Of a stretch of DNA of 5,042 nt, positions 1 through 5,042 are shown one piece after another. The notes below the pieces were generated by a model. The model was given only the letters and a program-made list of their open reading frames with translations. It had not been told where the DNA came from and did no database searches. The stretch is from contig CAMWVJ010000120.1 in NCBI GenBank assembly GCA_947177645.1, positions 1 to 5,042 on the forward strand, given 5' to 3'. The first letter of the stretch is position 1, and every line of letters starts with the position of its first letter. A program made the translations under genes and the position numbers. This stretch comes from an uncultured Desulfovibrio sp. (GTDB lineage Bacteria; Desulfobacterota; Desulfovibrionia; Desulfovibrionales; Desulfovibrionaceae).

Positions 1-75
1 GTCCGCCGCCAGCGAAGTCCGCTGCCGGCACCAAAACAGAGCACCATCCGCAAACATCCTTGCCCCCGAAAACAT

Positions 76-104
76 TTGACAGCCTTTTTTTAATCTGGAA
101 CGCT
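76..104 (+). promoter_or_regulatory. Candidate promoter of the transporter-kinase operon
   Basis: A perfect -35 hexamer TTGACA lies at 76-81. At the standard 17-base spacing the -10 position (99-104) reads AACGCT, which matches the consensus poorly, and shifts of one base do not help. If real, the promoter would be weak or activator-dependent and would leave a leader of about 175 bases before the transporter. The -35 match alone could be chance. Confidence 0.3.
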
Positions 105-276
105 GGATGTGGCACAGGTGGGCGCCCGCCCGCAGCGTGTCTCTCTACTGCGTTTTTCCCGGCAACGCGCCGAATCTCCGCAAGCACGTGTTCCGCGGCT
201 GGAGCGGGGCAGCATTTCACTTCAGGATGGAAGGGCATGCAGGTATAACTGGTCTGAACAACTGGCAGGAAAAAGT

Positions 277-281
277 GGAGG
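277..281 (+). promoter_or_regulatory. Ribosome binding site fixing the transporter start
   Basis: GGAGG lies five bases before the ATG at 287. It decides between this start and the upstream starts in the same open frame (codons at 107 and 227), neither of which has a comparable site. The protein from 287 also begins with the short polar N-terminus expected before TM1. Confidence 0.85.
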
Positions 282-286
282 ATACT

Positions 287-1471
287 ATGGGACAGGCTGA
301 ACCCGTGCGCACGACTCCGATAAAGCAGTTTCTTCCCGTTCTGCTCTGTTTTTTCGCCATGGGCTTTGTGGATCTGGTGGGCATTGCATCAAACTATGTG
401 CAAAAAGATCTGGCCCTGCCTGATTCACAGGCAAACATGTTTCCCTCTCTGGTGTTTTTCTGGTTCCTCATTTTTTCCGTTCCCGTCAGCATGCTCATGA
501 ACTGCATCGGGCGGCGGCGCACGGTGCTGGTGAGCCTCATCATCACCTTTGTCTCCCTGCTCATCCCGCTGTTTGGCAGCTCCTTCGGGGTCATGCTCGC
601 GGCATTTTCCCTGCTGGGCATCGGCAATGCCTTCATGCAGACCTCGCTCAACCCCCTGGTCAGCAATATCGTCAACCCGAAAAAGCTGCCGAGCGCGCTC
701 ACTTTCGGCCAGTTCATCAAGGCCATTGCATCCTTCATGGCGCCCATCCTCGCCATGTGGGGCGCCACCGCCGTCATTCCTTCTTTCGGCCTGGGCTGGC
801 GCGCCCTGTTCCTCATCTATGCCTGTGTTTCGCTGCTCGCCATGCTCTGGCTCGGCGCAACGCCCATTGCCGAGGAAAAGGCAGACAAGGTCTCCGGCTT
901 TCGTGAGTGCCTTGTGCTGCTCGGCAAGGGCTTGGTATTCCTCTCTTTCATCGGCATCATGTGCCATGTGGGCATCGACGTGGGCACCAACACCACGGCG
1001 CCCCGAATCCTGATGGAGCGCTGCGGCCTCGCCCTTGAGGATGCCGGCATCGCCACGAGCGTCTATTTTATCTTCAGGACCCTGGGCTGCCTTGTGGGCG
1101 CGGGCGCACTGCAAAAGATGGCGGCAAGGCTCTTCTTCCTCATCAGCGCGGCCATGCTGGCGCTCGGGCTGCTCGGCCTTTTCTTTGTGGATGGGCGCAT
1201 CGCCATCTATATCTGCATCGGCATGATCGGCTTTGGCAACAGTAACATCTTTTCCATCATCCTCGCCCAGACGCTTTTGCGTTTGCCTGATGAGGCCAAC
1301 GAAGTCTCGGGCCTCATGATCATGGGCCTTTTTGGCGGCACGCTTTTCCCGCTGGCCATGGGCTTCGCCAGCGACATGCTGGCCAGCCAGACCGGCGCCA
1401 TCCTCGTCATGGCGGCAGGAGCCGTCTATCTGCTCTGTTATACGATGGTGATCCGCTCACAAAACGTATAA
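287..1471 (+). CDS. MFS sugar transporter, FHS (FucP-like) family, probable fructose/H+ symporter
   Basis: This 394-residue inner-membrane protein probably imports a free hexose, most likely fructose, by proton symport. The hydropathy pattern gives twelve membrane segments, roughly residues 15-36, 52-70, 79-96, 101-122, 138-160, 172-192, 210-232, 255-275, 282-301, 305-328, 340-361 and 370-389, with a central loop near 193-209. The MFS motif between TM2 and TM3 is visible as G75-RRR-TV. The TM4 signature GNAFMQTSLNPLVSN (113-127) and FPLAMG (354-359) fit the FHS group (TC 2.A.1.7). The segment MGFVDLVGIASNYV (25-38) resembles, from memory, the TM1 region of Bacteroides transporters next to fructokinases. 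A kinase gene starts 16 bases downstream, which supports a fructose role. At the TM4 position where FucP has its proton-coupling glutamate (E135), this protein has Q118. Family confidence is high; the substrate is inferred from context, and mannose or another hexose is possible. Confidence 0.9.
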   Translation: MGQAEPVRTTPIKQFLPVLLCFFAMGFVDLVGIASNYVQKDLALPDSQANMFPSLVFFWFLIFSVPVSMLMNCIGRRRTVLVSLIITFVSLLIPLFGSSFGVMLAAFSLLGIGNAFMQTSLNPLVSNIVNPKKLPSALTFGQFIKAIASFMAPILAMWGATAVIPSFGLGWRALFLIYACVSLLAMLWLGATPIAEEKADKVSGFRECLVLLGKGLVFLSFIGIMCHVGIDVGTNTTAPRILMERCGLALEDAGIATSVYFIFRTLGCLVGAGALQKMAARLFFLISAAMLALGLLGLFFVDGRIAIYICIGMIGFGNSNIFSIILAQTLLRLPDEANEVSGLMIMGLFGGTLFPLAMGFASDMLASQTGAILVMAAGAVYLLCYTMVIRSQNV

Positions 1472-1487
1472 AAAGGGAGAGACTGTC

Positions 1488-2396
1488 ATGCAGATGAACA
1501 ATGATGACATCGTTGTGGGCATTGGCGAAGCCCTGTGGGACATCCTTCCTGACGGCAAGAAACTCGGTGGCGCGCCGGCCAATTTCGCCTATCACTGCGC
1601 CCGTTGCGGCCTCGATTCCTGGGCCGTCAGCGCCATTGGAGAGGACAAGCTCGGCGAGGAGATCGCCGAGCAGTTGAGCGAAAAGAAAGTCAACTATATC
1701 ATGGAGCTGGTCCCTTACCCCACCGGCACCGTGCAGGTCGAGCTGTCGCCCACGGGAGTGCCCACCTATGAGATCAAGTCCGGCGTGGCCTGGGACAATC
1801 TGCCCTTTACCCCGCGCATCGAGGAGCTTGCGCGCAAGACCCGCGCCGTCAGCTTCGGCTCGCTGGCGCAGCGCAGCGTGGTGACGCGCAACACCATCGA
1901 CGCCTTTCTGGACGCCATGCCGCAGGATAATGACCGCTTCATCGTCTTCGACGTGAACCTGCGCCAGAATTTTTATACGCCGGAATGTCTTGAAAGCTCC
2001 ATGGAGCGCTGCAATATCCTGAAAATCAATGATGAGGAGCTCATCGCCGTGAGCCGCATGTTCGGCTATCCCGGCATTGACTTGAAAGACAAATGCTGGC
2101 TCCTCCTCGGGCGCCATAATCTCAAGGTGCTGGTGCTCACCTGCGGCGTCAATGGCAGTTATGTCTTTACGCCCGGGCACGTGTCCTTCCTGCCGACGCC
2201 GAACGTGCAGGTCGCGGACACCATTGGCGCCGGGGATTCCTTCTCAGCGGTCTTTGTTTCGAGCCTGCTCAAGGGGTGCTCCATCCCCAGGGCGCACCAC
2301 AATGCGGTGTATTATTCCGCCTTTGTCTGCACCCAGCACGGCGCCATGCCCGAATATCCCGAGAGCCTGAAGGAACAGGTCTCTGTGCTGCCCTGA
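1488..2396 (+). CDS. PfkB-family carbohydrate kinase, probable fructokinase
   Basis: This 302-residue cytosolic kinase probably phosphorylates fructose with ATP to fructose 6-phosphate, trapping the sugar brought in by the upstream transporter. The length is normal for the ribokinase/PfkB family. The first signature is GGAPANFAYH (27-36) and the second is DTIGAGDSFSAVF (244-256), with D250 as the expected catalytic base and G247-A248-G249 forming the anion hole. D155-VNLR (155-159) and the magnesium/phosphate motif N181-DEE (181-184) are intact. GGAPANF, the GVAWDN segment (99-104) and CTQHGAMP (281-288) are typical of fructokinases rather than 6-phosphofructokinases or ribokinases. The sequence is close to the fructokinase of the Bacteroides thetaiotaomicron fructan locus (BT1757) as I recall it. 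The ATG at 1488 follows GGGAGAGA (1475-1482). A second ATG at 1494 is spaced less well. The 16-base gap to the transporter stop implies one transcript. Activity on a related ketohexose cannot be excluded. Confidence 0.93.
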   Translation: MQMNNDDIVVGIGEALWDILPDGKKLGGAPANFAYHCARCGLDSWAVSAIGEDKLGEEIAEQLSEKKVNYIMELVPYPTGTVQVELSPTGVPTYEIKSGVAWDNLPFTPRIEELARKTRAVSFGSLAQRSVVTRNTIDAFLDAMPQDNDRFIVFDVNLRQNFYTPECLESSMERCNILKINDEELIAVSRMFGYPGIDLKDKCWLLLGRHNLKVLVLTCGVNGSYVFTPGHVSFLPTPNVQVADTIGAGDSFSAVFVSSLLKGCSIPRAHHNAVYYSAFVCTQHGAMPEYPESLKEQVSVLP

Positions 2397-2410
2397 CAGG
2401 GTGAGCATTT

Positions 2411-2431
2411 TTGGAGGAGGGAGGGAAAGTG
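2411..2431 (+). other. G-rich Shine-Dalgarno-like block without a credible gene
   Basis: GG-A-GG-A-GGG-A-GGG at 2413-2425 is a near-ideal anti-16S match and also fits a two-layer G-quadruplex with one-base loops. A GTG follows at 2429. The frame from it runs straight through the terminator hairpin to 2731 and encodes nothing I recognise, so I do not call a gene. The block sits between the kinase stop and the terminator, inside the operon's 3' untranslated region. Confidence 0.5.
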
Positions 2432-2449
2432 GCCCGACCTCTGCGACGT

Positions 2450-2485
2450 ATAAAGAAAGCCTCCCCTTGGGGAGGCTTTCTTTAT
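2450..2485. terminator. Bidirectional intrinsic terminator
   Basis: Arms 2450-2466 and 2469-2485 are perfectly complementary over 17 base pairs around a two-base TT centre. The core AAGCCTCCCC / GGGGAGGCTT is GC-rich. The outer part gives CTTTCTTTAT after the stem on either strand, so the hairpin can stop transcription from both sides. On the + strand it ends the transporter-kinase operon 53 bases after the kinase stop. On the - strand it would stop transcripts of the convergent gene at 2718-3266, about 230 bases past that stop. Confidence 0.92.
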
Positions 2486-2653
2486 GCAGACGGCACGGTA
2501 TGGGGGCCTTTGGAGCCCGAGCTGTCAGAGCGTGCGCGGGCGCCGGTACGAGGCGAGACTCCATATAATTTTTCTGGTGCACCCCACGGGGAGCCGAAGC
2601 GCAATGGCCGCACGATCACGGTGCCGGGAAAACTCCATTCCGCCATTTTTGTC

Positions 2654-2711
2654 GGGAAGAGGGTGCTATCGCGTTCGGCGCCGCGCCCGGTGGTGGAGCA
2701 TCGGACTTCCC
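2654..2711. repeat. Nested inverted repeats beside the orphan gene's 3' end
   Basis: Three stems nest around one centre: GGGAAG (2654-2659) with CTTCCC (2706-2711), TGCT (2664-2667) with AGCA (2697-2700), and CGCG (2670-2673) with CGCG (2682-2685). The structure begins seven bases beyond the stop of the - strand gene, so it could fold in that transcript's 3' end. No T-run follows on the - strand. On the + strand a T-rich stretch follows at 2715-2723. The stems are interrupted, and in GC-rich DNA this could be chance. Confidence 0.3.
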
Positions 2712-2717
2712 TGCCTT

Positions 2718-3266
2718 TTATTTGCCAGTGATCATGCTGCGTACCCGGCCATCGAAGCGCAACTCCTCCATCCCCACTTCATGCCGGGCAATGACGGTGC
2801 CCACAGCCGTTTTCAGGGTCTTCAAGTCACGGACGGTGAGCCGTTCAACATCAAAATCATTTTTCTCGGCAATTTGCAGCAGCGTGAACGGGCAGCAGGG
2901 AAATCCCTGTGAGAGCAGCGTCAGCTTTTCCGCATCGTCCCGGGTCATCACGCATTCAATGTCGCCATCACGGGAAAACTCATTGCTGATGCTGTGAACG
3001 GCGACACCATATCTGTAGGTGAAACGGGTCGAAACGCGCCCCAGCGGCCCCCAGCCATCGGCAACCTTGGCAAGCGCATTCTGGCTGGAATTGACCATGC
3101 CCTTGACGAAGCAGACTGCCTGCTCCAGATTCTGAAGTTTCAGCGGTTCGGCAGAGATGGCGTCGCCAACGGTGTGATAGTTGCCACAGCGCAGCTCAGG
3201 AACGATCTTTTCGCCCGCGACGGAATATCCCTTGATCGATGCGCGTATCCAGAGAGTCTTGGCCAT
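2718..3266 (-). CDS. Hypothetical protein, 182 residues
   Basis: I do not recognise this protein and assign no function. The case that it is a real gene: the ATG at 3266 follows a strong GGAGGA site (3277-3272) at five bases, the frame is open for 182 codons and ends in TAA, and the composition is protein-like rather than the Arg/Ser/Pro-rich pattern of shadow frames here. It has no signal peptide and no membrane segment, so it is probably cytosolic. It begins MAKTLWIRASIKGYSV and ends in a charged segment, FDGRVRSMITGK. Five cysteines occur (C27, C52, C105, C124, C125), the last two as GFPCCPF (121-127), but there is no regular metal-binding spacing. The C-terminal half (109-170) looks helical, with repeated charged and leucine residues. 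It is monocistronic here, convergent with the sugar operon and divergent from the lipoprotein. Its codons are less GC-biased than those of the lipoprotein. It could be a lineage-specific protein or a remnant of acquired DNA. Confidence 0.78.
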   Translation of the reverse strand: MAKTLWIRASIKGYSVAGEKIVPELRCGNYHTVGDAISAEPLKLQNLEQAVCFVKGMVNSSQNALAKVADGWGPLGRVSTRFTYRYGVAVHSISNEFSRDGDIECVMTRDDAEKLTLLSQGFPCCPFTLLQIAEKNDFDVERLTVRDLKTLKTAVGTVIARHEVGMEELRFDGRVRSMITGK

Positions 3267-3271
3267 GCCCG

Positions 3272-3277
3272 TCCTCC
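3272..3277 (-). promoter_or_regulatory. Ribosome binding site of the orphan gene
   Basis: On the - strand the sequence reads GGAGGA five bases before the ATG at 3266. It is the best support that this frame is translated and that 3266 is the start. Confidence 0.8.
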
Positions 3278-3301
3278 GATTACAGGGTTTGCCCTATTCC
3301 C

Positions 3302-3330
3302 AGCCTATCGTGCCATAAAAGCAACTTCAA
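3302..3330 (-). promoter_or_regulatory. Candidate promoter of the orphan gene
   Basis: Read on the - strand, TTGAAG (3330-3325) is followed at exactly 17 bases by TAGGCT (3307-3302). The -35 matches four of six consensus bases and the -10 three of six. Transcription would start near 3295, leaving about 28 bases of leader that contain the GGAGGA site. The position is plausible but the match is weak. Confidence 0.3.
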
Positions 3331-3527
3331 GCGGTTTTGCCGACGCGCGGGTGATTGGCCCGGCTCTGCCGTTCAAATCCATAGAACATACATCTTTGCC
3401 CCGGTCGCGCCATCAGATTCATCGGCCGGCCCGCAAGAGGTATAAGGCGCTGATGGCGAGTTTTTTTGCTTCGTAAACGGGCCGTTTCTCAAGGGGTGAA
3501 TGCCCGGGCACGAACAGCCCCGGCAGC

Positions 3528-3556
3528 TTGCCACGCCGCGCGGCCTGTATTAAAGT
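3528..3556 (+). promoter_or_regulatory. Candidate sigma-70 promoter of the lipoprotein gene
   Basis: TTGCCA (3528-3533, five of six consensus bases) and TAAAGT (3551-3556, four of six) are separated by exactly 17 bases. The start would fall near 3563, giving a leader of about 34 bases that includes the AAGGA ribosome site. An overlapping TATTAA at 3548-3553 is an alternative -10 but lacks a well-spaced -35. Confidence 0.5.
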
Positions 3557-3585
3557 GCGCCGTCCGCATCCGACATTTCGCCCAC

Positions 3586-3590
3586 AAGGA
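3586..3590 (+). promoter_or_regulatory. Ribosome binding site fixing the lipoprotein start
   Basis: AAGGA lies six bases before the ATG at 3597. It favours that start over the in-frame ATG at 3612, which would be 21 bases away. Confidence 0.75.
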
Positions 3591-3596
3591 ATCGCC

Positions 3597-5042
3597 ATGC
3601 CCGCCCGCGCCATGACTTCCCTGTTTTCTGTTCCTGTGCTCAAGCCCACGGCCGTCCGCGCGTTGCTCTGTGTGCTGGCGCTTGCCCTTTGCGGCTGCCA
3701 GTTCCCGTTCGGCGCCAAGCGCGCTGTCGCGCCCGAGCCCGTGGCCCCGCCGCAGCCGGCCTGCGTGGTGCTCGCGCTGCCGGCATCCGGCCCCTATGCG
3801 GCCATCGCCACCAAAATCAAGCGCGGCGCCGAGGCCGCGCGGCAGGAGCTCACGGGCGCGGGTGCCACCTTGCGGCTCGAGACCGTCAACACCGAGGCCC
3901 CGGATTGGCTGACCACGCTGGCAGCACTCCCGGCCTCCTGCGCGGTGGTGGGCGGCCCCTTGCGCGATGCGGCCTACGAGCAGGCGCAGAAAGCCGGTGC
4001 CCTTGAGCAGCGCGCCTTTTTCGCCTTCGTGCCGAACCTCAAGGCCGGCGAGGAAGGCGCCCGGGCCTGGCGCTTTTTCCCGAGCCCGCAGGACCAGGTC
4101 GACGCCCTCGTGGCCTTTGCCACGGATGACCTCGGCATCCGCTCCTACGGCACCTTCCACCCGGGGGACGCCTATGCCACCCGCATGACCGGCATCCTCG
4201 CGCAAAACCTCGCAAAACGGCATATACCGTTGCGCCAGGCCTCCTACAACGCGGCCGACCCGACCTCGTGGAGCGACGCCGCGCAGCCGCTCATCAATCC
4301 TGTGGTAGCCGAGGGCAGCTCGACCCCTGTGCCGCAAACCGAATTTGAAGCGCTCTTCCTGCCCGACTCCTGGAAAAACGTCGACATGATCACCCAGAGC
4401 CTGCTCTACAACGGCGAGGACCGCCTGGTGCTCCTCGGCACCACCCTCTGGGAGCAGGGCCTTTCTGGCCGGCAGGTGCCCCGCGCGGAAAACTTCGCCC
4501 TGGCGGTCTTTCCCGGCGCGTGGAACGCGCAGCACGCGCCCGGCGCCCTCAAGGGCCAGGGCAATGATTTCTGGACGGCGCTTGGCTATGATTTCGTCAA
4601 TTTCGCCACGGCGCTCGCCCTGGAATCGCGGCTCACCACGCCGCAGATCACGGCGCGGGCGCAGCGCGCGGCCACCGCGGGGCGCGGCATGGCGCCCCTC
4701 ACTTATGATGACGCGGGCGTGGCCCACCAGAAGCTCTATCTCTTCCAGATCTCGCCCTCGGGCATGAAGCCCCTCGATGCGGCGCAGTTCCGCGATACGC
4801 GCGCGGCCGTGCTCGAGCGCGCCGCCCTGCGCATGCAGGGCCTCCCCAGCGTGGACGCCCAGGGCAATCCGCTGGTGCCGGGCGCTCCGGGGGTACCGGC
4901 CACGCCGGTGATAACGACCGGCGAGCCGGGCGCGCTGCCCGCCGCAACGCCCGTCGCCGCGCCCGCCGCAACGCCCGGGGCGCCCCTGCTCGATACAGCC
5001 CCCCGTCCCGCCGACACGCTGCGCCTGCCCGGCGGCCGCTCA
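3597..5042 (+). CDS. Outer-membrane lipoprotein with type 1 periplasmic-binding fold, PBP-activator (LpoA)-like; 3' end beyond window
   Basis: The frame is open for 482 codons to the window edge, so the protein is partial at its C-terminus. Residues 16-34 form a lipoprotein signal: basic residues K16 and R21, a hydrophobic core, then LCGC with C34 as the lipidated cysteine. C32 at -2 is slightly unusual. Residue 35 is Gln, not Asp, which predicts outer-membrane sorting. A proline-rich linker (44-54) leads to a type 1 periplasmic-binding-protein domain at about 55-390. Recognisable parts are CVVLALPASGPYAAIATKIK (56-75) with the usual helix after it, AVVGGPL (116-122), FEALFLPDSW (250-259) and GYDFVNFA (330-337). 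These match the group annotated as penicillin-binding protein activators, which regulate peptidoglycan synthases. The name rests on the fold, and a solute-binding or other envelope role is possible. A Pro/Ala-rich tail runs from about 420. The gene is very GC-rich at third positions. Confidence 0.87.
   Translation, partial: MPARAMTSLFSVPVLKPTAVRALLCVLALALCGCQFPFGAKRAVAPEPVAPPQPACVVLALPASGPYAAIATKIKRGAEAARQELTGAGATLRLETVNTEAPDWLTTLAALPASCAVVGGPLRDAAYEQAQKAGALEQRAFFAFVPNLKAGEEGARAWRFFPSPQDQVDALVAFATDDLGIRSYGTFHPGDAYATRMTGILAQNLAKRHIPLRQASYNAADPTSWSDAAQPLINPVVAEGSSTPVPQTEFEALFLPDSWKNVDMITQSLLYNGEDRLVLLGTTLWEQGLSGRQVPRAENFALAVFPGAWNAQHAPGALKGQGNDFWTALGYDFVNFATALALESRLTTPQITARAQRAATAGRGMAPLTYDDAGVAHQKLYLFQISPSGMKPLDAAQFRDTRAAVLERAALRMQGLPSVDAQGNPLVPGAPGVPATPVITTGEPGALPAATPVAAPAATPGAPLLDTAPRPADTLRLPGGRS
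4937..4977 (+). repeat. In-frame direct repeat in the lipoprotein's Pro/Ala tail
   Basis: A 17-base unit, GCCCGCCGCAACGCCCG, occurs exactly at 4937-4953 and 4961-4977. The offset is 24 bases, or eight codons, so the reading frame is kept. It encodes the PAATP motif twice (residues 448-452 and 456-460). The tail is low-complexity and is likely a flexible linker or a spacer near the cell wall. Its length may vary by slippage. Confidence 0.75.

Larger units (their letters stand above)
1..286. other. Leader region upstream of the sugar operon, no supported gene
   Basis: I see no convincing gene here. The transporter frame stays open upstream of its chosen start, but that stretch is arginine-rich with no family resemblance or ribosome site. 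The first 79 bases could hold the tail of an upstream + strand gene (one frame stops at 77-79) or the start of a divergent - strand gene (ATG at 57-55 or 47-45, with purine-rich stretches before them). Both are too short to judge. Visible elements are a perfect TTGACA at 76-81, a T run at 84-91, and a 9-base inverted repeat TGTG-G-CACA at 108-116. The T run has no GC-rich stem in front of it, so I do not call a terminator. The length suggests that the operon's control region lies here. Confidence 0.5.
3278..3585. other. Divergent intergenic region
   Basis: This region separates the - strand orphan gene from the + strand lipoprotein, and I see no coding sequence in it. It holds a candidate promoter for each gene, annotated separately. 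It also holds a small AGGG-TTTG-CCCT hairpin (3284-3295) in the orphan gene's leader, an eight-base palindrome GGCCGGCC (3424-3431), a seven-T run (3461-3467), and a perfect inverted repeat AAACGG-G-CCGTTT (3475-3487) that could be an operator. A frame continuing leftward from the lipoprotein's antisense shadow covers part of it but has no start signals. Confidence 0.55.

Noticed and set aside
1..57. Possible start of a divergent - strand gene (ATG at 57 or 47)
   Set aside because: Purine-rich sequence precedes both ATGs, but only 15 to 19 codons lie in the window and no motif can be read. Sequence to the left would decide.
84..91. T run after 'cagcc' as a terminator of an upstream gene
   Set aside because: There is no GC-rich inverted repeat immediately before the T run.
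95..124. Sigma-54 promoter around TGGCAC at 110-115
   Set aside because: The -12 GC element is not at the required spacing: the bases at 123-124 read CG.
107..286. N-terminal extension of the transporter giving a 454-residue protein
   Set aside because: The extension is arginine-rich and not membrane-like, and no ribosome site precedes it. GGAGG sits at the right distance before the ATG at 287.
425..1114. 229-codon - strand frame opposite the transporter
   Set aside because: It is rich in Glu, Gly, His and Arg and mirrors hydrophobic codons on the other strand. It is a shadow of the transporter gene.
1407..2180. 257-codon - strand frame opposite the kinase
   Set aside because: The kinase signatures on the + strand are intact, and this frame has no start signals or family resemblance.
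2564..2569. TATAAT as a promoter -10 in the gap after the terminator
   Set aside because: The sequence at the -35 distance is CGCCGG, there is no extended -10 TG, and no gene follows on the + strand.
2429..2731. GTG-started + strand frame of 100 codons after the G-rich block
   Set aside because: It reads through the perfect terminator hairpin, overlaps the 3' end of the opposite gene, and encodes no recognisable protein. The Lys-Lys-Ala-Ser-Pro-Trp-Gly-Gly stretch is what terminator stems of this kind translate to.
3489..4727. 412-codon - strand frame opposite the lipoprotein
   Set aside because: It is an antisense shadow produced by high GC: Arg/Gly/Ala-rich, no ribosome site, no motifs. 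The + strand frame has a lipobox and a recognisable fold.
1..5042. CRISPR array, tRNA or rRNA gene, insertion sequence or toxin-antitoxin pair
   Set aside because: Scanning both strands by eye gave no regularly spaced repeats, cloverleaf pattern, transposase motifs, terminal inverted repeats or small overlapping gene pairs.

Overview
The window reads as chromosomal DNA from a GC-rich Gram-negative bacterium. My best guess is the Desulfovibrionaceae or a related gut-type delta-proteobacterium. This rests on three things: a predicted outer-membrane lipoprotein, compact genes with good Shine-Dalgarno sites, and a 'penicillin-binding protein activator'-like protein of the kind I associate with Desulfovibrio. 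No rRNA, tRNA or single-copy marker gene is present, so the assignment is an inference from style and recalled similarity.

Layout. Positions 1-286 are a leader with no gene I can support; it contains a perfect TTGACA. A two-gene operon follows on the + strand: a sugar MFS transporter of the FHS (FucP-like) type (287-1471) and, 16 bases later, a pfkB-family sugar kinase most like fructokinases (1488-2396). A perfect 17-bp hairpin with T-rich flanks on both strands (2450-2485) ends the operon. About 230 bases without a convincing gene come next. A 182-residue protein I do not recognise lies on the - strand (2718-3266), convergent with the operon. A divergent intergenic region (3267-3596) has plausible promoters facing both ways. 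From 3597 a lipoprotein with a type 1 periplasmic-binding-protein fold reads off the right edge, still open after 482 codons.

How the genes work together. The transporter and kinase form a simple uptake-and-trap pair: proton-coupled import of a free hexose, most likely fructose, then ATP-dependent phosphorylation to a phosphosugar that enters glycolysis. The same pairing occurs in fructan-utilisation loci of gut Bacteroides, and the kinase resembles those enzymes closely as I recall them. No regulator or glycoside hydrolase lies inside the window. The lipoprotein probably belongs to a separate cell-envelope function, and the orphan protein has no evident link to either neighbour.

I looked for an undescribed system (arrays, RNA elements, toxin-antitoxin pairs, mobile elements, tandem small ORFs) and did not find convincing evidence of one. 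The items most worth a second look are the orphan protein, the apparent loss of the FucP-type acidic residue in TM4 of the transporter, and the G-rich Shine-Dalgarno-like block after the kinase that precedes no credible gene.
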